This document shows, one piece after another, positions 1 to 7,462 of a DNA stretch of 10,218 nucleotides. The notes under the pieces were generated by a model that was given only the letters and a program-made list of their open reading frames with translations, made no database searches and was not told where the DNA came from. The stretch is from SZUA-186 sp039714155 (GTDB lineage: Bacteria > Pseudomonadota > Gammaproteobacteria > UBA9214), in NCBI GenBank assembly GCA_039714155.1, contig JBDLJX010000093.1, positions 1 through 10,218 on the forward strand. Direction: 5' to 3'. Within the stretch, counting starts at the first letter, position 1. The number at the start of each line of letters is the position of its first letter. The translations under genes were made by a program, and so were the position numbers.

Positions 1-2
1 AA

Positions 3-1682
3 TTACTCGTCCGTTACACAACCCTCGGAAGCATTCTTTACCAACTGGATGTATTTAAACAGCGTGCCGCGCCCGGCCTTGTAGGGCGGCATCTGCCACT
101 CGGCACGTCGCTTCGCCATTTCCTCATCACTGACAGCCACTGACAGACTGAGACTATCGGCATCGATGCTAATGACATCGCCATCGCGCACCAGCGCTAT
201 CGGTCCACCCTCCTGTGCCTCGGGGACGATATGGCCAATAATGAAACCGTGAGAACCACCGGAGAAACGGCCATCGGTGAGTAACGCCACATCCTTGCCG
301 AGGCCGGTACCCATGATGGCCGAGGTCGGGGTCAGCATCTCCGGCATACCCGGACCGCCCTTCGGGCCTTCGTAACGAATCACCACCACATCACCCTTGC
401 CGATGCGGTTCTCCTCGAGCGCGGTCAGCATCTCCTCCTCGGAATCAAACACCCGTGCCGGGCCGCTGAATTGCAGGCCCTCCTTGCCGGTAATCTTGGC
501 GACTGAACCACCGGGGGCAAGATTACCCTTGAGGATCTGGATATGTCCGGTCGGCTTGATCGGGTCATCCAGAGTATGAAACACATCCTGACCGGCAGTC
601 AGTCCCGGCACTTCTGCCAGGTTCCCGGCCACGGTTTTGCCGGTCACTGTCAGGCAGTCACCCGCCAACAGGCCCTGCTCCAGCAGGTATTTCATGACGG
701 CCGGTGTGCCGCCAACATTATGCAAGTCTTCCATGACATACCTGCCACTGGGTTTGAGGTCGGCAAGAAACGGAATGCGACTGCTGACCGACTGGAAGTC
801 ATCCAGCGTCAGCGATACATCGACAGACCGTGCCATTGCAATCAGGTGCAGCACGGCATTGGTGGAACCACCGAGTGCAATGACCAGCACCATGGCATTT
901 TCGAAGGCCTCGCGCGTCATGATGTCGCGCGGCTTGAGATCTTGCTCCAGCAGGTTATAGATCGCAGTGCCGGCATGAAAACATTCATCCAGCTTCTTCG
1001 GATCGACGGCCGGCGTTGATGAACTGTACGGTAACGACATGCCCAGCGCCTCGATCGCAGATGCCATGGTGTTTGCGGTATACATACCACCACAGGCACC
1101 GGCACCCGGACAGGAATTTGCAACAATCTGGCTGCGGGTTTCTTCATCGATCTTGCCAGCAAGAAATTCGCCATAACTCTGAAAGGCCGAAATGATATCG
1201 AGTGTCTGGTGATCGATGTGACCCGGCTTGATGGTGCCGCCATAGACCATCAGCGACGGGCGGTTCAGGCGGCCCATGGCGATCAGGCAACCAGGCATAT
1301 TCTTGTCGCAACCCGGGATGGAAATATTGGCGTCATACCACTGCGCACTCATGACCGTTTCAATCGAGTCTGCGATCAGGTCGCGTGACTGCAGTGAATA
1401 GCTCATGCCATCTGTGCCCATGGAGATACCATCACTGACACCGATGGTGTTGAAACGCATACCCACCAGTCCGGCAGCCTGCACCCCCTCCCGGACCCGT
1501 GCCGCCAGATCGTTCAGGTGCATATTGCAGGTATTACCTTCATACCAGACACTGGCAATACCCACCTGTGCCTTGTCCATGTCCTCCCGGGTCAGGCCGG
1601 TTCCATGCAGCATGGCCTGGGAAGCACCCTGCGACCTGGGTTGGGTAATGCGGGAACTGTAACGGTTTAGCTGGTTTGTCAT
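3..1682 (-). CDS. ilvD: Dihydroxy-acid dehydratase, [2Fe-2S]-type
   Basis: Dehydrates 2,3-dihydroxy-isovalerate and 2,3-dihydroxy-3-methylvalerate to the 2-keto acids that precede valine, leucine and isoleucine; cytoplasmic. Seen: 559 residues from the ATG at 1682, with the stop TAA at 3-5. Three cysteines lie where the Fe-S ligands of the short DHAD class sit: C52 (in EGNTCNMH), C125 (PGCDKN) and C197 (GAGACGGMYTANTM). K127 is at the position of the carbamylated, Mg-binding lysine, and S474 in TDGRFSGG is the probable catalytic base. E. coli IlvD (616 residues, [4Fe-4S]) lacks the first of these cysteines, so I infer the [2Fe-2S] class found in plants and mycobacteria. The frame stays open upstream to 1871, but that extension is cysteine-rich and unlike the family. 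The ATG at 1682 is preceded by CTGGAG with about 9 nt spacing and starts a typical N terminus. It is divergent from the rhodanese gene; no ilv neighbour is visible. Confidence 0.97.
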   Translation of the reverse strand: MTNQLNRYSSRITQPRSQGASQAMLHGTGLTREDMDKAQVGIASVWYEGNTCNMHLNDLAARVREGVQAAGLVGMRFNTIGVSDGISMGTDGMSYSLQSRDLIADSIETVMSAQWYDANISIPGCDKNMPGCLIAMGRLNRPSLMVYGGTIKPGHIDHQTLDIISAFQSYGEFLAGKIDEETRSQIVANSCPGAGACGGMYTANTMASAIEALGMSLPYSSSTPAVDPKKLDECFHAGTAIYNLLEQDLKPRDIMTREAFENAMVLVIALGGSTNAVLHLIAMARSVDVSLTLDDFQSVSSRIPFLADLKPSGRYVMEDLHNVGGTPAVMKYLLEQGLLAGDCLTVTGKTVAGNLAEVPGLTAGQDVFHTLDDPIKPTGHIQILKGNLAPGGSVAKITGKEGLQFSGPARVFDSEEEMLTALEENRIGKGDVVVIRYEGPKGGPGMPEMLTPTSAIMGTGLGKDVALLTDGRFSGGSHGFIIGHIVPEAQEGGPIALVRDGDVISIDADSLSLSVAVSDEEMAKRRAEWQMPPYKAGRGTLFKYIQLVKNASEGCVTDE

Positions 1683-1850
1683 GCAAGTACTCCAGAGCAC
1701 TAGGGAACAGTCGGAAAAACAGCCAGTCATTGTACAGACCCGCCGTGTGCATATGAAATCACGGCCCTGACAGAGGCTGTTGCCCAAACACCATTGCAGG
1801 AAATCCCATCCACATCCACTCGGGACGAACAAATAACACCAGTTTTTATG

Positions 1851-1867
1851 TGTCAAATAATTGTCAA
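1851..1867 (-). promoter_or_regulatory. Tandem TTGACA boxes, 11 bp apart
   Basis: On the minus strand this reads TTGACAATTATTTGACA, two identical TTGACA hexamers whose starts are 11 bp apart, about one helical turn. It lies about 170 bp upstream of the ilvD start. Either hexamer could be a -35 box, but no good -10 lies 16-18 nt beyond either one. The helical spacing would also suit a dimeric regulator. I cannot choose between these readings. Confidence 0.25.
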
Positions 1868-1942
1868 GCAAGTATGCAGTATAATTATTTTAAAACAGAT
1901 AGTTAGGACATTTCCGCCATACTTGAATTACTCCATAAAGAC

Positions 1943-1970
1943 TTGCATCTGGATCATCCGATGGTAGAAT
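1943..1970 (+). promoter_or_regulatory. Candidate extended -10 sigma70 promoter
   Basis: TAGAAT at 1965-1970 matches the -10 consensus at 5 of 6 positions and is preceded by TGG, giving an extended -10 (TGn). A weak -35, TTGCAT at 1943-1948, sits 16 nt upstream. The start codon of the rhodanese gene is 46 nt beyond the -10, which allows a leader of roughly 40 nt. Based on consensus matching only. Confidence 0.4.
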
Positions 1971-2016
1971 ATTAGTATTTCATTATTTACTGAACTTAAT
2001 TAAAGGGCGGACCAAC

Positions 2017-2310
2017 ATGTACCAACCAACGATTTCCTGCACGGATGCACGCAACATGCTGGAACAGGGCGCACAACTGATCGACGTGCGCAACCCGCAG
2101 GAATACCAGCGTGGCGCCCTGCCTGGCTCGGTCAATATCCCGCTGCCTGTCATCCGGCAGGCACTGAAACAGCTCGACCGGGAAACCCCCGTACTGCTGT
2201 ATTGCAACAGTGGCCAGCGCAGTGGCAGGGCAAAGCGCCTGCTGGATGCCTGTGGCTTCATGCTGGTCCATAACCTCGGCTCCTATGCCTGCATCTACGA
2301 ATGCGAGTAA
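2017..2310 (+). CDS. Single-domain rhodanese, PspE-like
   Basis: A 97-residue sulfurtransferase of the single-domain rhodanese family, which carries sulfur as a persulfide on an active-site cysteine; the physiological acceptor is unknown. Seen: the LIDVRNPQEYQRGALPGSVN segment (residues 21-40), the usual CH2A-like start of the fold, and the active-site loop CNSGQRS with catalytic C63. That loop and the following SGRAKRLLDACGF resemble E. coli PspE (CNAGRQSGQAK). PspE is periplasmic, but this protein has no signal peptide or membrane segment, so I infer it is cytoplasmic like GlpE. Length fits a complete single domain. The ATG is preceded by AAGGGCGG about 8 nt upstream. It appears monocistronic: 358 nt and a REP doublet separate it from the next gene. 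The natural substrate cannot be read from sequence. Confidence 0.9.
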   Translation: MYQPTISCTDARNMLEQGAQLIDVRNPQEYQRGALPGSVNIPLPVIRQALKQLDRETPVLLYCNSGQRSGRAKRLLDACGFMLVHNLGSYACIYECE

Positions 2311-2470
2311 CTTGCGGCTAATCACAACAACCACGCCCTGACATGAAACTGGACCCGCCAGCCTCCCTGCATGAAATCCTGCCAGGCAATCTCCGTTGCG
2401 GCCTGAGCGGCGCGGAATCCTCCGCAGTGACGATCTGACACACAAACCCAAACACTTACAAACTGCAGCC

Positions 2471-2540
2471 GTAGGAGCGAATTCATTCGCGATAAATGAC
2501 TGAGATCAATAAAACCCATCGCGACTGAAGTCGCTCCTAC
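2471..2540. repeat. REP doublet (two inverted GTAGGAGCGA units)
   Basis: Two 23-nt units face each other: 2471-2493 on the plus strand and 2518-2540 on the minus strand. Both start GTAGGAGCGA and end TCGCGAT, and 21 of 23 positions agree. Each unit folds by itself into a 5-bp stem with a TTCA loop: GCGAA/TTCGC in the first, GCGAC/GTCGC in the second. The doublet can also pair unit to unit, with a 24-nt spacer between. The GTAGGAGCG head is typical of REP sequences in gammaproteobacteria, which are moved in trans by REP-associated tyrosine transposases (family knowledge). No such transposase is in the window. It sits 3' of the rhodanese gene and may also protect or end that transcript. Confidence 0.85.
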
Positions 2541-2554
2541 TACCATCAAGGCAT

Positions 2555-2582
2555 TTGGCATGCCTGCTACCTGAAGTATGAG
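2555..2582 (+). promoter_or_regulatory. Possible sigma70 promoter for the GGDEF-EAL gene
   Basis: TTGGCA at 2555-2560 (5 of 6 to the -35 consensus), then 16 nt, then TATGAG at 2577-2582 (4 of 6 to the -10). It lies just downstream of the REP doublet and 86 nt before the start codon at 2669. Weak evidence. Confidence 0.3.
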
Positions 2583-2668
2583 ATTGTAAAGATTAGCAAT
2601 CCGCCGCCGATGGCCTGTCTGATGCGCAGACCCGAATTGCGTGCGTCTGCAATAAGGGATCAGCCGGC

Positions 2669-4678
2669 ATGAACACAGCGAAGAAATCCAGGTTAAATAT
2701 ATTCAGCTGCGACAATATCCAGCTGCTGGTCAGCGTGGGTTTCCTGGCCGTACTGGCATTGATGTTCGCCCTGCTCGCCATCTCCCTGTTCCAGCTGCAG
2801 TCCGGCAATGAGAGCATGGCAAAGCTGGTCCATGTTACCAACAGTAAAACTGCGGCCGCCAATACCATGCGTGACGCCATCCGGCAGCGGGCCAACAGCC
2901 TCAAGGCCATGCGTCTTTCAAATGACTTCTTCGAGCGTGACGATGAGCATCAACGTTTCATCGGTTATGCCGGCAAGTACCGGCTGGCACGCAAAACACT
3001 CGTTGACCTCGGCACGGACAACACAGAACGGGCCATCCATCACCAGCTGGGTGAACTCACGCGTGATTCACAACCCTGGAACGAGAATGCAGCAGATCTG
3101 TTGATGGGCGATGCTCCGGATACGGAGATCGCAGCCACCATGGCACTGGCCGAAACCCGCCAGAACAGGATCATGCACGTGCTCGACAGGCTGGTGCAGC
3201 TGGAACAGGAGAATGCCACACAGGCACTGGCAACCAGTCGTGAACATTACGTGGGAACACGCCAGTTATTAATCACACTGGCTGCGCTCGCCTTTATCAT
3301 CTGCCTGATGATCATGCGCATGGTGACCTTGCGCGTTGCCAGGAAAAACCAGCAGCTCAGCTACCAGGCATCACATGATCCACTGACCGGCCTGATCAAT
3401 CGGCGTGAATTCGAGGAACGTGCCGACCGCGCCATTACCCATGCACAGGCGCAGTCGGCAACCCATGCGCTGCTGTATATGGACCTCGACCAGTTCAAGA
3501 TTGTCAATGACACCTGCGGCCATGCCGCCGGTGACGAATTGCTGCAGCAGCTCAGCCAGTTACTACTCAGCTCGGTGCGTAATCGTGACACCCTGAGTCG
3601 TCTCGGTGGTGATGAATTCGGCATGTTGCTGGAGAACTGCCCGCTCGACAAGGCAGTCGAAATCGCCAACAACCTGCTGCATGCAGTCGAAGGCTTCCAT
3701 TTCACCTGGCATGATGAAACCTTCACACTCGGCATCAGTGTCGGCATCGTGCCACTTGATCGCAGCACCACGGACCTGGCCCGCGCCATGAGTGCGGCCG
3801 ACTCGGCCTGCTACATTGCCAAGGAAACAGGACGCAACCGTGTGCAGATTGCCAGTATGGGAGACAAACGCCTGCAGGAACGCCATGGCCAGATGCAGTG
3901 GGTATCACGCATCAACAGGGCACTGGAAGAAGACCGCTTTACCCTGTATTTCCAGCCCATCGTTCCCTGCGCATCGACAAAACGCAATGGCAAGCATATC
4001 GAGATCCTGCTGCGTCTGATCGATGATGATGGTGCAATCGTGGCACCCGGGTCATTCTTGCCGGCGGCCAAAAAATACAACCTTGCGGCGAGTATCGATC
4101 GCTGGGTCATCCATAATGCCATGAGCTGGCTGGCACTGGAATCAACGCATAATCACTGCCCGCTGATGATATCCATCAACCTGTCCGGCCAGTCGATGGG
4201 CAACCCGGAAATGCTGAAATTCATCATAGACAAGATGGAGGCCACCGGCATTGCACCCGAACAGGTCTGCTTCGAGATAACCGAAACCGCGGCCATTGCC
4301 AACATCACCGTGGCCACGAGTTTCATGCTGACACTACGCGGCTGTGGTTTTCGTTTCTCACTGGATGATTTTGGCAGCGGCCTGTCATCATTTACCTATC
4401 TGAAAAAACTGCCAGTCGACTTTCTGAAGATCGATGGCACCTTTGTACGCGATATCACATCGGACCCCGTCGATCACGCCATGGTCAGATCCATCAATGA
4501 ACTTGGGCAACTACTCGGCAAAGAGACCATTGCCGAATTTGTCGAAACCGCAGAAGTCGCGGCAGAACTCAGGAATATGGGTGTTGACTATGCCCAGGGC
4601 TATGCCTTCTCGCAGCCGCAATCACTTGATGACTATACCCAGGTCATGGGCCCACGGCTTGTTGTCGTTGGCAAGTAG
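2669..4678 (+). CDS. Membrane-bound GGDEF-EAL c-di-GMP cyclase/phosphodiesterase
   Basis: A 669-residue bifunctional-type enzyme that could make c-di-GMP from GTP (GGDEF) and hydrolyse it to pGpG (EAL). Seen: a first membrane helix at about 18-41; an alpha-helical segment of about 155 residues (42-197), probably periplasmic and resembling four-helix-bundle sensors; a second helix at about 199-220; GGDEF domain about 230-395; EAL domain about 405-655. The catalytic motif is intact (RLGGDEF, GGDEF at 313-317). The product-inhibition I-site RxxD is present at R304-D307, five residues ahead of it. In the EAL domain the signature reads E445-I-L, keeping the essential glutamate, with N504, E536, D566-D567, K587, E623 and Q643 also in place. 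Neither domain is obviously dead. Start: AAGGGA lies 9 nt before the ATG. No PAS or HAMP domain is evident. The signal sensed and the net activity are unknown. Confidence 0.95.
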   Translation: MNTAKKSRLNIFSCDNIQLLVSVGFLAVLALMFALLAISLFQLQSGNESMAKLVHVTNSKTAAANTMRDAIRQRANSLKAMRLSNDFFERDDEHQRFIGYAGKYRLARKTLVDLGTDNTERAIHHQLGELTRDSQPWNENAADLLMGDAPDTEIAATMALAETRQNRIMHVLDRLVQLEQENATQALATSREHYVGTRQLLITLAALAFIICLMIMRMVTLRVARKNQQLSYQASHDPLTGLINRREFEERADRAITHAQAQSATHALLYMDLDQFKIVNDTCGHAAGDELLQQLSQLLLSSVRNRDTLSRLGGDEFGMLLENCPLDKAVEIANNLLHAVEGFHFTWHDETFTLGISVGIVPLDRSTTDLARAMSAADSACYIAKETGRNRVQIASMGDKRLQERHGQMQWVSRINRALEEDRFTLYFQPIVPCASTKRNGKHIEILLRLIDDDGAIVAPGSFLPAAKKYNLAASIDRWVIHNAMSWLALESTHNHCPLMISINLSGQSMGNPEMLKFIIDKMEATGIAPEQVCFEITETAAIANITVATSFMLTLRGCGFRFSLDDFGSGLSSFTYLKKLPVDFLKIDGTFVRDITSDPVDHAMVRSINELGQLLGKETIAEFVETAEVAAELRNMGVDYAQGYAFSQPQSLDDYTQVMGPRLVVVGK

Positions 4679-4684
4679 CAATCT

Positions 4685-4763
4685 GCGTGATACGTGAGGC
4701 GTGAAACGTGATGCGTGATGCGTGAGATGGTGTTGAATTCACGTATCACGTTTCACGCTTCAC
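4685..4763. repeat. Heptad-repeat palindrome, copy 1
   Basis: Six consecutive 7-bp units of the form RCGTGAN (4685-4726) are followed by ATGGTGTTGAATTC (4727-4740), then three inverted units (ACGTATC, ACGTTTC, ACGCTTC; 4741-4761). Bases 4694-4718 can pair with 4739-4763 as a 25-bp stem with one mismatch and one G-T wobble, around a 20-nt loop. The element starts 6 nt after the stop codon of the GGDEF-EAL gene. No T-tract follows, so it is not a classical intrinsic terminator. A second copy lies at 7457-7527 in the same orientation, and 4720-4744 is identical to 7478-7502. Confidence 0.85.
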
Positions 4764-4879
4764 TGTGACGTATCCTGCCCCCGAACGCCGCTACGACCGA
4801 TACAACGGTGCCAACTGCGCCCACAGGCGTTATGCTTGGCTGTACTCTTATTAAATCTGCACATTTCCCAGGCAAACGC

Positions 4880-6031
4880 ATGAGCACAGACCCGCCCGCA
4901 TTACTGACCATGATCGATGCACTGATCCGCAGCCCCTCGGTCAGCAGCGTCAGCCCCGAGTTCGACCAGGGCAACAGGGGGGTAATCGAACTCCTCGCGG
5001 ACTGGCTGGACAACGCCGGTTTCCGTGTCGAGATCATGCCGTTGTCTTCAAACCCGGCCAAGGCCAACCTGATTGCCACCCTCGGACAGGGACCTGGCGG
5101 GCTGGTACTGTCCGGTCATACCGATACCGTGCCCTACGATGAAGGCAAGTGGCAATATGACCCCTTCACGCTGACCGAAGCCGACAATCGTCTCTACGGA
5201 CTTGGCACCTCGGACATGAAGGCATTCCTGGCACTGGCAATCGAGGCACTGCGGAACATCCGCCCGCAGGACCTGAGAGAACCGGTCATCATCCTGGCAA
5301 CGGCTGACGAGGAAAGCAGCATGGCCGGCGCCCAGGCCCTGGTGGACCGCGATGCCCTGCATGCCAACCATGCCCTGATCGGCGAACCCACCGGCCTGCG
5401 CCCGGTCAGGATGCACAAGGGCATCATGATGGAGGCCATCCGCCTGCATGGCCACTCCGGCCATTCCAGCGACCCGGCACTCGGCAACAGCGCCCTCGAG
5501 GCCATGCACACGGTGCTATCCGCGCTACTTGCCTGGCGACATGACCTGCAGGAGAAATACCGGGATCCGCTGTTTGCCGTACCGGTGCCGACACTCAACC
5601 TCGGCCACATCCACGGCGGCGATAACCCCAACCGGATCTGTCCCGACTGTGAACTGCAGTTCGACCTGCGGCCATTACCGGGCATGTCTATCTCCGAGCT
5701 GCGCCATGACATTCACCGGCTGGTCCGGGACAGCCTGCAGGGCTCCGGCATCCGGGTCGAGTTCGAGGCCCTGTTCGAGGGTATCCCGGCAATGGAGACT
5801 GACCGGGATGCGCGGATTGTACAACTCGCCGAACAACTCACCGGTCACAGCGCCGGGGCTGTTGCTTTCGGGACCGAGGCACCGTACCTGCAGCAACTGG
5901 GTATGCAACCGGTAGTACTCGGACCGGGTGATATCGAACAGGCCCATCAGCCGGATGAATTTCTCGCCACGGACCGACTGCAGCCAACCATCAGACTGCT
6001 GCAGCAACTCGTCAAAAGCATTTGTACCTGA
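4880..6031 (+). CDS. argE: Acetylornithine deacetylase
   Basis: Hydrolyses N2-acetyl-L-ornithine to ornithine and acetate, the linear-route step of arginine synthesis; a cytoplasmic M20-family di-zinc hydrolase. From the ATG at 4880 it has 383 residues, the length of E. coli ArgE, and aligns end to end by eye. Metal and catalytic residues: H80 (SGHTDTVP), D112 (GTSDMK), E144 general base and E145 (ATADEESSMAG), E169 (IGEPTGL), H356 (IEQAHQPDE). The dimerisation lid region follows GQSGHSSDPA-like residues at 191-200 and PTLNLGHIHGGD at 237-248. The frame is open upstream to 4808 (ATG, with another ATG at 4832). The extra 24 residues have no counterpart in the family, so I chose 4880, although its Shine-Dalgarno (CCAGG, about 9 nt away) is weak. 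argA follows after 99 nt on the same strand, so the two may be co-transcribed. No clear ARG box was seen upstream. Confidence 0.96.
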   Translation: MSTDPPALLTMIDALIRSPSVSSVSPEFDQGNRGVIELLADWLDNAGFRVEIMPLSSNPAKANLIATLGQGPGGLVLSGHTDTVPYDEGKWQYDPFTLTEADNRLYGLGTSDMKAFLALAIEALRNIRPQDLREPVIILATADEESSMAGAQALVDRDALHANHALIGEPTGLRPVRMHKGIMMEAIRLHGHSGHSSDPALGNSALEAMHTVLSALLAWRHDLQEKYRDPLFAVPVPTLNLGHIHGGDNPNRICPDCELQFDLRPLPGMSISELRHDIHRLVRDSLQGSGIRVEFEALFEGIPAMETDRDARIVQLAEQLTGHSAGAVAFGTEAPYLQQLGMQPVVLGPGDIEQAHQPDEFLATDRLQPTIRLLQQLVKSICT

Positions 6032-6058
6032 TGCCGGTGCTTGCTATAAACACTGCTA

Positions 6059-6115
6059 GTGCTCTATCCCTGTAATAATTATGGATTCAGCGCAATTATC
6101 ACAGGGATAGAGCAC
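6059..6115. repeat. Long hairpin immediately upstream of argA
   Basis: Arms 6059-6080 and 6094-6115 are complementary over 22 bp with a single mismatch (6074 against 6100), around a 13-nt loop. The outer 15 bp are perfect: GTGCTCTATCCCTGT pairs with ACAGGGATAGAGCAC. The 3' arm ends one base before the argA Shine-Dalgarno AGGA at 6117-6120. No T-tract follows, so a simple intrinsic terminator is unlikely. It could be a REP or MITE-like mobile palindrome; elements beginning GTGCTCT with a C-rich continuation are, to my recollection, common in gammaproteobacteria. It could also act as a structure controlling argA translation. The sequence shows the dyad but not the role. Confidence 0.85.
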
Positions 6116-6130
6116 CAGGATCCTGATCAC

Positions 6131-7462
6131 ATGGTATTAAAAGACTGGCAAACCCGTTTTATTGACGGCTTCCGGCTGTCCGCACCCTATATCCATGCCC
6201 ATCGCGGCACGACCATGGTGCTGGCCTTCGGTGGTGAGGCGGTCGCTGATGCGCGCTTCCCGGAACTGGTGCACGACATTGCCCTGCTGCACAGCCTCGG
6301 CATCCGGCTGGTGCTGGTACATGGTGCCCGGCCACAGATCGAGGCCCGGCTGAAGACACGCAAGGCCGGGATGGAATATGCCAATGGCCTGCGCATTACC
6401 GACGATGCGGCACTCGAATGTGTCAAGGAGGCTGCCGGTACGGTGCGGGTCGAGATCGAGGCACTGCTGTCCATGGGACTTGCCAATACACCCATGGCCG
6501 GCGCGCGCATCGGCGCCACCTCCGGCAATTTTGTTACGGCAAAACCGCTCGGCATTCGTGACGGCATCGATTACTGCCATACCGGCGAAGTACGGCGCAT
6601 CGATGCTGCTGCCATCTGCCAGCACCTGGACAACCATCGCATTGTGCTGCTGTCACCACTGGGATACTCACCAACCGGCGAAGTCTTCAACATCAGTGCC
6701 GAGGAGATTGCCACCACAGCGGCAATGGAACTGCAGGCAGAAAAACTCATCCTGATGTCTGAAGCGCCGGATCTGCGGGACGGCCGCCGCAAACTGATAA
6801 CCAAGCTGTCACTGACCGAGGCTACCGCTTTATTGCAGTCACGGCGCAAATTGCCGGAAGACACGAGCCGTCATATTGAACATGCCGTGCATGCCTGCCG
6901 GCACGGTGTGCGGCGTGCCCACATCATCAGCCGCAACCGTAATGGTGCGCTGTTACTGGAACTGTTCACCCGTGACGGTAATGGCACCCTGATTACCACA
7001 GAGACCTATGAAGGGTTGCGCAAGGCCAGCATCGATGACGTCGGTGGCATACTCGAGTTAATCAGGCCGCTGGAAGATAACGGCACGCTGGTGAAACGCT
7101 CGCGGGAACGACTGGAAATCGAGATTGACCACTTTCACGTAGTCGAACGCGACGGCACCATCATCGCCTGTGCCGCACTCTACCCGGCCGACAGGAGTTC
7201 CGTTGCCGAACTGGCCTGCCTGGCCGTGCATGAGGATTATCGTGATGCCGGTCGTGGAGACGCCTTGCTGCAGGCCATTGAAAGCCGCGCCACGCAAACC
7301 GGTATCAAGACCCTGTTCGTGCTCACAACCCGCACCACCCATTGGTTCCGGGAGCGCGGCTTTGAGCCGGGGAATATCGACCGGTTGCCGGTACGGAAAA
7401 AACGCCTGTATAACTACCAGCGCAAATCGAAGGTGTTCGTGAAAATGCTGGGTACTGCGTGA
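6131..7462 (+). CDS. argA: N-acetylglutamate synthase (classical ArgA)
   Basis: Acetylates glutamate with acetyl-CoA, the committed first step of arginine synthesis; in the family it is usually feedback-inhibited by arginine. From the ATG at 6131 it has 443 residues, the same as E. coli ArgA, and matches it throughout. An amino-acid-kinase-like domain covers about 18-285 (GGEAV at 34-38, VHGARPQIEARL at 63-74, GVRRAHIIS at 259-267). It is followed by a GNAT acetyltransferase domain of about 298-435 with the acetyl-CoA loop RDAGRG at 371-376 and the family C terminus LYNYQRKSKV. AGGA (6117-6120) lies 10 nt before this ATG. An in-frame GTG at 6059 would add 24 residues encoded by the upstream hairpin and is unlikely. 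The stop codon TGA (7460-7462) lies inside the first unit of the downstream heptad repeat. It follows argE by 99 nt and is probably transcribed with it. Confidence 0.96.
   Translation: MVLKDWQTRFIDGFRLSAPYIHAHRGTTMVLAFGGEAVADARFPELVHDIALLHSLGIRLVLVHGARPQIEARLKTRKAGMEYANGLRITDDAALECVKEAAGTVRVEIEALLSMGLANTPMAGARIGATSGNFVTAKPLGIRDGIDYCHTGEVRRIDAAAICQHLDNHRIVLLSPLGYSPTGEVFNISAEEIATTAAMELQAEKLILMSEAPDLRDGRRKLITKLSLTEATALLQSRRKLPEDTSRHIEHAVHACRHGVRRAHIISRNRNGALLLELFTRDGNGTLITTETYEGLRKASIDDVGGILELIRPLEDNGTLVKRSRERLEIEIDHFHVVERDGTIIACAALYPADRSSVAELACLAVHEDYRDAGRGDALLQAIESRATQTGIKTLFVLTTRTTHWFRERGFEPGNIDRLPVRKKRLYNYQRKSKVFVKMLGTA

Larger units (their letters stand above)
1683..2016. other. Divergent intergenic region, ilvD / rhodanese
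   Basis: This 334-base spacer separates two divergently transcribed genes and must carry both promoters. About 1830-2000 is strongly AT-rich compared with the flanking genes. It holds a plausible plus-strand promoter and a pair of TTGACA-like boxes, entered separately. The in-frame upstream extension of ilvD through this region does not look like protein. I looked for a branched-chain amino acid attenuator (a leader peptide rich in Leu, Val and Ile followed by a terminator) in front of ilvD and saw none. Confidence 0.6.
2311..2668. other. Intergenic region, rhodanese to GGDEF-EAL gene
   Basis: A 358-base spacer. Its first half (2311-2460) shows no convincing gene. A 31-codon ORF at 2343-2438 has no Shine-Dalgarno and no recognisable similarity. 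The middle holds the REP doublet at 2471-2540. The last part (2541-2668) is the likely leader and promoter region of the downstream c-di-GMP gene. Confidence 0.6.

Noticed and set aside
1540..1752. 70-codon minus-strand ORF as an attenuator leader peptide for ilvD
   Set aside because: It overlaps ilvD in another frame, its Leu/Ile/Val content is ordinary, and no terminator/antiterminator pair is visible.
1683..1871. N-terminal extension of ilvD by 63 codons
   Set aside because: The frame is open, but the encoded stretch is rich in Cys and Trp and unlike any DHAD. The ATG at 1682 has a Shine-Dalgarno and gives the family's usual N terminus.
2343..2438. 31-codon ORF after the rhodanese gene
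   Set aside because: No ribosome binding site, no recognisable similarity, and a length expected by chance.
4685..4763. CRISPR array reading of the RCGTGAN repeats
   Set aside because: The units are 7 bp and contiguous with no unique spacers, the two sides are inverted, and there are no cas genes.
4808..4879. Upstream ATGs (4808, 4832) as the argE start
   Set aside because: The added residues have no counterpart in ArgE. Starting at 4880 gives exactly 383 residues, the length of E. coli ArgE, and aligns from the first residues.
6059..6130. GTG at 6059 as the argA start
   Set aside because: The extra 24 residues are encoded by the hairpin itself. The ATG at 6131 has a Shine-Dalgarno and gives 443 residues, as in E. 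coli.
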